Positions 38,601 to 50,600 of a stretch of 64,000 nt of DNA are shown here, piece by piece. Location: assembly GCF_954871325.1 (NCBI RefSeq), contig NC_088775.1, positions 38,603,561 through 38,667,560 on the forward strand. Reading direction: 5' to 3'. The stretch's first letter is position 1; the number at the start of each line of letters is the position of its first letter. Origin of the DNA: Gordionus sp. m RMFG-2023. Taxonomy: Eukaryota > Nematomorpha > Gordioida > Chordodea > Parachordodidae. The position numbers were made by a program, and so were the translations under genes. The notes beneath the pieces are model-generated. The model did no database searches, had not been told where the DNA came from, and worked only from the letters and a program-made list of their open reading frames with translations.

Positions 38601-41600
38601 CCAAATGGGTAGAATTTGAAGAAATTCATGGGTTGACGGCGAATATTGTGATTAAACATTTTAAAAAAGCATGGTCGAAGTTTGGTATTCCGAAAACTGT
38701 GGTATCGGATGGTGGACCAGCTTTTATCGGGGAAGAATTCAAGAGATTCTGTGAAAAAACGGGTGAATGTCATGTGTTAACGCCACCGTATCATCCCAGT
38801 TCCAATGGACAGGCGGAACGGATGGTAGCGACGGTTAAAGGATGGTTGAAGAAAACCAAAAGTGAAAAAGGAGAAATGTGGGTGAAGCATTTGTATTATA
38901 ATAATGCGATGGGTTATGATGGTTTGTCTCCGGCAGAAAAAATGATAGGCCGGAAGGTAAGAATGTTTTTGGATATGTTAGTATCGTGTAAAACGAATGT
39001 AATTGTGGAGGATATTGATAGAAGGGAATTGGAATATAATGTAGGACAGTTAGTATGGATTAGATTATATGGAAGTACTAAAAAATGGGAGAAAGGTGTA
39101 GTAATAGAAAATTTGGGAAACAAATTAAATAGGGTAAAATTTGATGATAATAATGAAGGTGTCAGGCACAGGGATCAGTTGCGGAAGAGAGTGCATAGAA
39201 ATGGTTGAAAGAGGAAATTGTAAAAAAAGAAAATATTTGAGGATAGTTCCAAGTTAATAAAGATGTAGATTTCAATGGTTTCAATGGTGTAAATAAAGGT
39301 GTAATCAAGAAGCAACCACTACACACGTACATCGTATGTCCAACGTAAAAGAGGAACGATACTATGTTAGGAGGACAACAAGTTATGACGGATATACGAA
39401 AATCGCCTAAAAGAAAAGATGATGGCAATAGAATCGACCTTCTAAAAATATTACTGGGATGATTATCAAGATCTGATTGAATGTATGAAGTGATAAAGAA
39501 GAAATACAGACAGAAAAATATGGTTTAAAGAAAAAAATATGGGAATCATTTATTGAATGTTTATACGCTGATTAATTTTTTTTGCATAGTGATATCAAAA
39601 ATATATAATTTTGTCCAAGATTTTTCTTAAGGGGGCGTGTTGTAGTATGTGTATTTAAATTATTATTACAATGATGTCAAAGATATATTTATTTTTAAAT
39701 GAAAAAGAAATGATGTCAAAGATATATTGTATTTTTATGTGAAAAAGAAATGAGGTCAAAGATATATTGTATTTTTATATATGAAAAAGAGATAATATGA
39801 AAGTTGTAATTTATTTTTATTTAAAAAAGAAAGAAATGTTTTTTATTTTAATTTTTTTCGCGTAAAAAAGAGGATTTTTTTTATAAGAATTTTTTTATAT
39901 ATAATTTTTTTTATGAAATATAGATTATATAAATAAAATTGTCAGTAGTATATAGTGAAATTAACCGAATCTATAATAATTAACTAGTCTAATAAGTTAT
40001 ATGAAGACGACAAAAGTATTAACATTAAATCAGAAGACAATGTTAATTATGTTTTTAGTAAAGATAAAAAATTTAATAAAAATAATGACAATAATAAAAA
40101 TAATGATAAGAATTTAGATATCCAACGTACTTCTAATAGGAATGAAATTAATAGTAACTATAATAGACCTAATTATTATTCAAGGCAAAATTTTGATAGT
40201 AGGAATAGAAATTATGGTGATAACAATTTTAGTAATGTTAACGACAACAGGAATAGGAATTTTAGTAAAGTTAAAAACAATAACAATTATAATAATAACA
40301 ACTATAGAAATAATCAGTATAATGATAGTAACTATCAAAATTACAATTATCGGTATAACAATAGCAACAGAAACTTTCATAATAATAATCATCAATCTTA
40401 TAACAACAACTATGGTAGGAACAACGCCTAGTTTAATTAAAATTAGAGGAGGCAGATTCAATGTGACGATCAAAATCATAATAATTACCTATCTTATAAA
40501 AACAATTCAAATAATTATGAAGGAAATAATAGGTGGCATAATAAGGATAACCAAAGAAAACAAATCGAATATGACGATGTGGAAGGATTTTAATCAAAGA
40601 AAACAACCAGTATGATAATCAAAACTTCTACGATAGCAATAATTGGAATATGAACATTGAAGAAGTTGGGGAAAATAAAGTTAGCACTGCCAAAGACAAT
40701 AATGAGAATGATTTCAATGTCGACAACCTGGCTGTAAATACAGACAAAGGTGATGACAGTGCTTTTATTTATGACTACTTTGAAATTAAATAATGTTATT
40801 ACTACTATGCAGGTTGACTGGATGAAAGTATATCATCATACCTCATGATATGGCTAAAAAATTGGTATAAGAGAAATGAAGAAATCCAGTTTGCGGCTTA
40901 CAGCCTACGACGGAAACTTGATTAAAATCATCGAGACAACTCAAGTTAAAGTAAGTTATGAAGGAATCACTAAATATTTACTAGCAGTAGTGGTTGAGTC
41001 GAAAGAAAGCGTTATTAGGAAGAATCTGGATCAATGCTAAAATTATTTTAAATAAATTCATAGGAAATGTCGACACTAATTATGAAGACGAAATCAATAA
41101 ACTTATTAAAGATTGTGAATCCAAATTGACTAGCGAACCAATTAACAAAGTAAATGTCAAATTACATTTAAGATCTGATGCCCAACCAAAAATAATACCC
41201 CCAAGACGTAAACCGTATTCAAAGATTGATCTTGTGGGCGAAGAACTGAATAGATGGATACACGAAAATATTATTGAGCCTGTAAATGATATGCGATGGG
41301 CGAGTCCTATAACCGCCATATATAAAGATGATGGGAGCATCAGGCTTTGCGCAGATTTTAAAGACACTATAAACCCAGCTCTCGAAGACTTTAGACACCC
41401 ACTTCCACGTATAAATGATCTTATAGCTAAACTTTCAGAAGGAAAAAAATTTATCAAAATCGATTTCAAAAATGCTTTTCTACAAGTTCCGATCGATAAA
41501 GATAGCAGAAAATTTTTGACTATATCTACACATAAGGCATACTACCAATTTACCAGACTTCCTTTTGGGTTGAAAACTTCATCTGCTATATTCCAACAAA

Positions 41601-44600
41601 TCATGGATCAGATTTTCGGTGATATGAAAGATGTTATGTTTTATATTGATGACTTATTAATAACTGGAAGATGAAGCACATTTAAACAACATCAAAAAGG
41701 TGTTTGAGAGAATATTATCGTACGGGCTAATACCTAACTTCGCCAAAAGTTTATTTTTTAAAAACAAAGTGAGGTTCCTGTGTCATGTTATTGACGCCAA
41801 GGGGATTCATGCATACCACGACTCTCCTAAGAAGGATGGAAGTGTGGACAAAAATGTTAAAACTAATGATAAAAATATTGTAACACCGACTCTTAGACCG
41901 ATACGAAGTAGACAAAAACCTGTTTATCTAAAAGATTATATAACTTAAAATATTAAAATATGTAAAAATAAATTAAATACTAAGCAGAATAGAAATAAAA
42001 ACGCTAAAAATATCATATAAAAAATAAAAACGCTAAAAATATTATCTAGCAATCTTGTTGATTTATACTTTTATTATTCTAACGTCTAAATTTTATCAAT
42101 TCTCTAATTATTCATATATTCCGAAATCCTATTTAATAATGATAATTTTACAATTTGGTGATAATAACAATTTTGTAAAATTGACAATGATAACGACGGA
42201 GATTGACGACAAGCCTAAGTACTCGGAACGATATTATCAAGCCAACGATTACAATGACTATGAATGACTTGACAATCAAAATGATAAATCATTTAGACGA
42301 CAAGCTTGCTATGACAGCTCAGATGGATTATGGGAAGGCTTCTCAGAAGAAGGGGAATCTTAATCGAGATTGACTTTTTAAATTTTGTTTAACTTATTGT
42401 TTTTATTTTAAACATGTTAGCCTTTAACTATGTATTTCGTTTAAATTGTTTTTTTTATACCTTATTTTATATTTTTTTCAGTATCATTTTTAGTTTCAGA
42501 ATAAATTTATTATAAATAAAAAACACCACCGTTATCTTTCACCACCGTTATCTCTATATAACAACACACAATATATATATATGAAGATTTTAGTTTGCAA
42601 GATATTCATTTAGGTCTGATATTATATTAAAATTGAAATGTATTATGAAAAATTACATTGATACATTTATATAGTAATTATCGTTTTATATATTTTAACT
42701 TTCATATATTCCATTTTGTTATGTTTAAACTTTTAATTTTTTAATACAACCTATGTAAATTGAAAATATTGTAATTATCACGTCAAAAAGTCATAACAAA
42801 TAAAAACTTTAATATCTAAATAATATAAATTATTTTATTCCCCAAATATGGATATCATAGGATTCTATTTTAAAACAAAATTTTTATAATCGTTACTGGT
42901 TTTAAAATAAAATCGGCTAAACCGACAAACCCTTGCGCTGACTAGCCCTGATCTCCTATTATTGGCTAAAATAAAACAAATCAATGATTGTAAGATGAAC
43001 TTATAGGGATAAATAAAAGGGTTATCATAAAGATAAGATTATTTTAGCCATGATTAGGAAATATCTAAAAATGTTAATCTATATGGGGAAATTAGAGATA
43101 TTCAGGACATAAGAAAAGGTGGTACAAACAAAAATATGGTAAACATTAAATTTTCTTAAAAAGAAAATGATCTAAAAAACTTACAAACCTCCAAATAAGG
43201 TTCATTATCTCTTCCCCTCTTCCCCTCTTCCTATTATAATTTATTAAATATATTAGCTAGGGATTTACAGACCCCATTGAAAAAGTATGAAAATGGATAA
43301 TAATAAAAAATGTGACTCCATACAATATAGTATGTTAACAGTGGCATAGCCAGAATTGATCCATGGGGGAAGGGGGTGGTTAATTTTTTTGGGGAGGCTG
43401 CCAATATTTTGTCCTTTATTAGTGTCTAACTACTATAGTAGACAGCATAAATGAAAAATATATTAGTAACAAAATTTTGGCCAAATTTATGATTAATACG
43501 CGACTGAAAGCATTATTCTGAAAATGTTATCAAGGTTTAGTCAATTGTAAATTAATTCAATAATTCGGTGTAGAAAGAAGAAAAAAATCGCCCCCTAAAC
43601 CTCCTATTGATCACTCAATATATCTTATTCTATGTTAAAAATAATTATTTTAATTAAATTTTTGCATATAACAAAATTTTGCAGAGAATTTCATTATAGA
43701 TTTTATTTATTATTAAAATACTTTAGTATAAATAACACCCCATTATTTAACTAGGTATTTATTTTAATGATAATATTCAACAAAATAAATTTCAAAATGT
43801 AGAAATTTTATACAGATTATATTAAAAATTTATTCTAAATAACTTTATTTAAAAAAAATTAAATTACAATAAAAAAAAATGAGTAATTCTTATACGGTAT
43901 TTAAAAAAATATAATTTAACAATTATAATTAATACAAATGAGTATATTAATAAAACATAAATAATTATATTAGAGATCTGCAAAAGTAGGAAAATCGGGT
44001 TCGGGCTGGGTCGGGCCTAATATATTTAAAAAAAATTAAAGCCCAGTTTGGTCGGGCCTTGGAAATTTTTTAAATATATCTAAAAAATATATCAGTTTTA
44101 TGTTAAATTTTTTATGTAAAATAAAAATATTTGATTTTATTTATAAAAACTAGACGCCATATAACATATATCTTTTATTTTGAGTAATTATAAAAATGAA
44201 TTTCTATATTTAAATAAATTCCGGCCAGACCGACAAAACTTTTTTAAAAAAATTTTGTGTTCGGGCCTGAAAATATGCACGATAAAAAGTTTTGTCGGTC
44301 TGGCCTGAAAATATGCACGATGCAGAACACTAATTCTTATTGCAAATGCAATATTTTTATTAAAAATAATATAATATATAAATATTATGACTAAGAATTC
44401 ATTATAATTACGTTTTGAATAAAATTTATGACTAAGAACATATTATAATAATATAGCAATTTTATGATTTGAATTTATAAAGAGAGGTCTACTTTTATAT
44501 TTGGCTAATTCATCTATAATCAAATTTTTATCTAGAATAATTTCCTTATAAATATTTAATAGAGCTAATCCATTTAAACGGTTTTCATCGGTGCTATTTC

Positions 44601-47600
44601 TTAAATAGGTTTTTAACCTTTTCAAAGTTGAAAAAGATTTTTCATTAGTGAAGAAGGTGCTAATCAGTAAGGTAGCTAAAATAAAAAGCAATGTTTTGAT
44701 ATTAGACAGGGAATCTAGCATTTCACATGGAAAGGGTCTGCAAAATTTTTTGGTCTCAAAGAGTACTCTATTCTGTCAAATTTTTACCAAAATTAAATAT
44801 CGCAAAGTAACTTATCATACGATCCTGATAATTCATCAAAATAAAACTCTGAGATTTTCTTAATATCCCCTCGCGTTTCAAGTGTATTCAGACTCAACCG
44901 GCAAAAGAATAAAATCTGTTTAAATAAAATTGTGACTAATAAATCTTTCCTTTAATTGAAATAAAAATGTATCAATAAGGGAGTAAAAATATTTATTTTA
45001 TAAAAATCCTCAATCGTAGATGCATCAATATTTAAGCGATTGGACTATCTAGAAACTACCCTAGGTTTAAAATTTTTAATCCCAAAAATATTAGCGATTG
45101 CGTTTACTTTCTCATTATATGTACCAAATTAAATGATTTTACTTTTATTTAAAAATTATAAAAAATTAATTAAAATTTTTAAAACTATCTAATTAGCTTA
45201 ACAATATAAATTTTATTATTAAATTTATAAATATCTAATTTAACTATGCCAGAAAAAATTAACAATATATTTTTATTGTTATTTAATATTTTACATATAA
45301 TTTTTAATATATATTTTTAAACCATGTTATCATTCAAAATTGAAAATTCTTTTTTGTTTTTTTAAAATATATTTCATTTTGATATCGTATATAATTTTAT
45401 TTATAAATTGAAACCGTTTTTAAAATAAAATTATTCGCAATAAGAAAAAAATTTTCTAAAAAAATTTTTCCCGGAGAATATGGGGGGGGGGGGTGTATGT
45501 TAAGATTATTAACTTAAGCAGCAATTCTGATTGGAATTGAAAACACATAGCAAATTTTAATTTATATTCATGAAATTGTCAAGCAAAAATACCCAAACAA
45601 ACTTCTCTCAAATTTTCTGGGCAAGCCTAAACTAGAGAAATGCTAACTATAATGTCTATATAAACGGAAAGTGGAGTACATTTACCTCCATATAACTTTT
45701 AGAGAGTTAAAAAGAGTAAACAATAATTATTTTTGTTAACGGCTCGTTACGAGCCGATTTTTTAAAACGGATAACTCAATATTTTAGCCAGAAAAATATT
45801 GCCTACCTTTGTTCTTTCTATGAGCGGAATCTTCAGACATACGTAATATTTTTCTGGATGAAGTAGTGAGTTAGCCGTTTTTAAAATTCGGCTCAAAACG
45901 AGCCGTTTAATAACACTACATAAAGATGCTGATTATACCATTGCCACTGATTTATGATTAAAATTTTCCAAATGCTTGTAACCTTTCCATTATAATCGGA
46001 ATTTTTCCATTTATAATTAAAACTCTTTTTCAATTTGTGCTAGATTTCTATTCTTGATATGATTGAAACATTTCCATTTTTTTGCAATGAGAATGGAAAC
46101 CCTAAAAGCATATAAATAAAACCTGATTTTTTCTTTGCCATTTTAGCCATTGGCTTTATAACTTTCTCTGTGACTTCGAGATCTTTTGATATTACCGTCT
46201 TGGCACTAATATTCTCTTCAAGCGAAGGAGCCCTAAATTTCTCTTCAATTCTGTTGGGTTCATTATTATCATAAATGATTGACTCAGAGTCAAAATCTTC
46301 GCTGTTAAAATCACTCTGAGACACGGATATCCATCTGTTTTCTTTGCTATCACTTCTCTTTTCTAGTTTTTTAACCTAATGATTAATATTAATATATTAT
46401 ATCCGGCAAAGTAAAATTTCAGCCTCCTTCCCACTAGGTCATTTTTTGCTTATTCAAGGGATGGGCTCAGTCCTTGGGCTTACATGCGGCTCGGGGCTAA
46501 TTTTGAAAAGTAGAAGAATAATTAAATATATAATTTTTGAACAAGTTGCTTTCGCGGATCCGAACCGTAACAAATATCGGTTCCGATAAAATTAGAGGGT
46601 TAGGTTAAATTCTGAAAAAATAATAATATTGATTTTGATTAAATTTTTAAAATCATTCGAACCGTTTTACATAAAATTCGAATTATGTGTTGAGAAGTGC
46701 ATTTTTTATTTGTCGAAGACCTATTTGTAAAGCAAATAACATTTTTTTCCATTATTATACATACACAAATGCCTATTTCTTAAATTATAACAACTAAACA
46801 GTATTTTAATTTAAATAATTATTAAAATTATTTTCCTAAAATACACTATTGAGCCGTATGTAATTAAAATGTTTTCGAGGTTCTCTTCTGTCAAATTATA
46901 TCTATAGGGAGAACGAATAAATTTATGGAGAATATTTCTATACGATAATTTGAGTAGCAACACTGTCAAATATCAAGATACAAAATATCAACAATGGCAA
47001 CTGTAGGGGAGACTGGGGTTAGACAAAACCGGGGCTTGGCAAACCACTTAATCTCATTTTAAAATAAATACATCATAAGGTTAAAATTTTATCCTAAAAT
47101 AATTTTTATTAGTTTACATCTATAAACAAAAAATCTTTTGAAATAATTAATTATTAAAAATTTTATTTAAAGATTTTAACAATGACAGAATTTTAATATT
47201 TATTAAAATTTATCATTTACATGTAAATTAAATTTTATAGCAAAGTTTAAACACTCTTCTTTAATTTTGGAAAGTTTTATAAGTATTTATTATGTCTAGA
47301 AATTTTTCAATTATGAATTGTCAATTTAGAGCTATCGGGGCTTGCTAAACCATGCGGGTCAATTATGGCAGTTAATAATGAAATAAATTTTAAATCTTGA
47401 AATATCAATTTTATGGCTGTTTATGATTGGTATTTCGATTTATGCTAAGAAATCCCAATCTCTCCGTAAGATCCTTTATTTTTTTATGTCCAAAATGTTT
47501 ATTAAATTAACCAAAATTAAATTTCAATTTTTATATATAATTAGCTTATGATATTTTGAACAATAAAACAAAATTATTCTATGCGTATCATTATTAATAA

Positions 47601-50600
47601 ATAAAAATGCATTTCAATTTATTAGGCCTAAAAATACCAATGGCTTAGGAACCCTTGAAGTGGTTTGCTTCACCCCGCGATTGGGGCTTGTAAAATTTTC
47701 ACTTTTACAAAAAATGAAATTTTAAAAAAATGGATAAACTCTTAAATTTTTTATAAGGTACCTCTATAGAGTATAGTTTTAGGTATTTATTCATAAATTA
47801 TTTTTCATATTATCTAAAAAAAACAAGTAGCTATTGCCAATTTTGTAGAAATCGGTTCGAATAACCCCAGTCCCCTACTTATCAATAATAATTGATCGAC
47901 AATAATTTTGTAAAAATAGTTCAAGTCATATTGGTTCAGGTTGTGGGGGCAAAATTTTTAATTGTATAGGTTTAATAAATAAAAAAGGTCAATACCGATT
48001 CAATAGTTCGGCTTGGATTGGTTTTCCTGGCACAATATTTATATATTCAGAAATATATAATATATATAAATCGAATCCCGGAAAAAACCCCCGAAAAAAA
48101 ACCCCGGAAAAAATCCCCCGGAAAAAAAACCTCGAAATTTTTTTTCGAATTTACTTAAGATCTAATAATATCGGTATATTTTTATTTGGATAATAAGGTA
48201 TAGACAAATTAGTATTTTAGAAAAAAATAATATAAAAATATAATTAAATAATAATTTATATACATAATAATGATTTATCAATAAAATAAACAGATCATAT
48301 TGCAAATTTTGTCAAAATCTACTTAATATAGTAATTAAGGATGGATATTGAATTTATTACTATAGCAAAAATTTTACGAAAATAAGTAATACATATGGGT
48401 TATTTTACTGGGATATTTTTTTTCCCAGTACCAATTTGAATATCAGCATTTTTTATTGTTTAAGCACTGCGACTTTGTTTTCAGTGTCCAATTACTTACA
48501 CGCCATATTTCAAGTTAGGTTTCATCGGCAGCCACCTCGCATTTCATTTTTTTAATCAATACTCAGATTGATGGGTGTTTATTCCCAACCAGATTAGAAA
48601 AACGATGATTCAAACCTTCGCATTGATTATTTATGAGTTATTAGTTGGATAGATTGCTCTGATTCAAGTTTCTGGAGGAAATCGAGGCCCAATTCGATCT
48701 GTCTGGGATTGAGAATTGCTTCTTATGACCTCCCTTGATACTCCATTGATGTAATTTTTATCTAATTCAAGAATATTCTTACCATTGCTCAGAGTAATCG
48801 ATCTAAGGAATGCCATTACATTGCCCATATCACATAAAGGAACAAATGCTAAGCTGTCCATCATGTCACAAAAGAAGCTTATGGCTTCATCGATTCTGTA
48901 TTAGCTTTCCAGAACTAGCTTTTAAATTTTTCTATGGGTACTTTGACACAAATGGTAAAAACATCCTCTGATTATGATGTGATCTCCTAATTGAAAAAAT
49001 AAATAAAAATAATTTAACATATTAATAATCATACCAATGACAGTTTTAACCTCGCTCATAGCAGACTTTTCGAAATCCATGTATATATATAATGGATCAG
49101 GAAATAAATCCCGTTCTTGACATTTAGACATTATTACTTCGAATATTTTTTCGTAAATATTTTGTTTTTTTTGGATTCTAATAGCTGTTTATGATTGTGG
49201 CATTCGCTTATAAAATTTTTATCAATATTAATTATTTCTAGGTTATACTAAAAAAATTAAGTGAAAATTGAGAAGAAAAAATTGAGAAAAGGTTAGAAAA
49301 ATAAAGATTAACAATGACTTAAAGCAAAAATTGGAAGAAAATAATAAATTGAGAAAAAAATTTAAGAAAAATTGACAAGAATTTTTTTAAATAATAACGA
49401 TTTTCTTTTTTTTTAAATTTTTATCCCATGGGGTTTTTTCCCGGGGTTTTTTTTCCTGGGGTTTTTTTTCCTCAATTCACATAAATAAGTATATTTTTAG
49501 AAATGGGATTTTTTAGAAATGAATAAACTTGTGGCCTAACCTTCGCCCTCTGATTTTGGAACCAAACTTGAACGACCCTAACATTTAGACCGGTTTCGTT
49601 GGCAAGCACTTCCCTGACCTTTAAACGGTAAGAGATATTAAATATTTATTTATGTATTACAATAAAATAAACCATAATCATAATTAATTGGTCAAAAAAT
49701 CATTTAAAATTCTAATCGCTTAAAAAATAATTGAGAGAAATTGATTTCGGACCCTGGATGTTTTCTCAAAGTGATTTTAAAAGAGTGTAGTTAAAGATTT
49801 TATTGTCTAATATATCTAATTATGTATTTACTTCACATTGTAAATATCTTGATAAAGTGACCAGAGATTTTGCTTATATTATTTGGATATATTTTTATAA
49901 TAAGATATTTTGTTTGCTTTTATTTTATTCTCTTCTTTATTTAGCTAGATTTAACTAAACTCACTTTACGGCAAGGCTTAGAGCTGGAATCGAAAGAGTA
50001 TTTCAGAATTCTTCTTTGACTGGTGGTCAAAATTGTCCTAGGACGTTTATTGCACTTTTTGGAGCCATCCAGACCCAGGTCATCACTGTTAGACGAATAT
50101 TCGTCCAGATTGCAAGTGATGTCTTTGGATAAATTCTCTCCCAATCCGGACTCATCGTCCGAAACACCTGGGTAGTTACAGGACCATTCATATTTTTCCT
50201 CTTCTATAATGAATAATAATGATAATATCAAATACGAAATAAATACAAATTGACCTATCTCTTAAAAATATGAATTGGTCAACTTACCAAATAAAATTAC
50301 ATACAATCAATCTACAAATAGCCGCAGCCTGTTTTTTCTATGGGGTCTAATTTTTATATATGGAACCCCCTAAATTATGCTCGTTGAGTATTATTTAGTG
50401 GCAGTGCTAGCATCCTTCACTTAGCAAAAACTTTTTAGAGACAGGGGGGGGGGGGGGTGAGGTGCATTTTCTTGAAATCTGTTTTAATAGTGATATTGAT
50501 GTATCTTACCAGATATTTGAATTTTATACAATTAATATGGTGAAATTAGCATTAGAAATTTATAAATAAAGATATTACAAATAATACTAAAAAACTATAT

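Larger units (their letters stand above)
34958..42563 (+). mobile_element. Composite Ty3/Gypsy LTR element, nested, fossil
   Basis: A 7.6-kb unit bounded by LTRs of about 207 bp and flanked by the 5-bp duplication ACACA (34953-34957, 42564-42568). TGGTGCCCCGC follows the 5' LTR and AGAAGGGGAATCT precedes the 3' LTR. The interior holds two different sets of pol parts. An upstream set (35440-39210) has protease, reverse transcriptase, RNase H and integrase; a downstream set (about 40000-41680) has an asparagine-rich gag-like stretch and a second reverse transcriptase. I read this as one element inserted in another. Both are broken: several breaks in the first, more and larger losses in the second. 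The LTRs are similar, so the outer element is younger than the one at 10710-15199. Confidence 0.85.
43339..45510 (-). mobile_element. hAT-type element (ZMYM-transposase group), incomplete
   Basis: The left end CAGTGGCATAGCCAGAATT at 43339 is typical for this hAT group and lies 1.1 kb past the C-terminus of a minus-strand transposase fragment. A nested MITE (43971-44333) sits between. The right limit is a guess: a G-run at about 45482-45493 resembles the G-rich zone usually just inside such ends, but the terminal CAG was not found. Confidence 0.55.

Noticed and set aside
40142-40615. Isoleucine-rich 157-codon plus-strand frame
   Set aside because: Shadow of an asparagine-rich gag-like stretch read in another frame.
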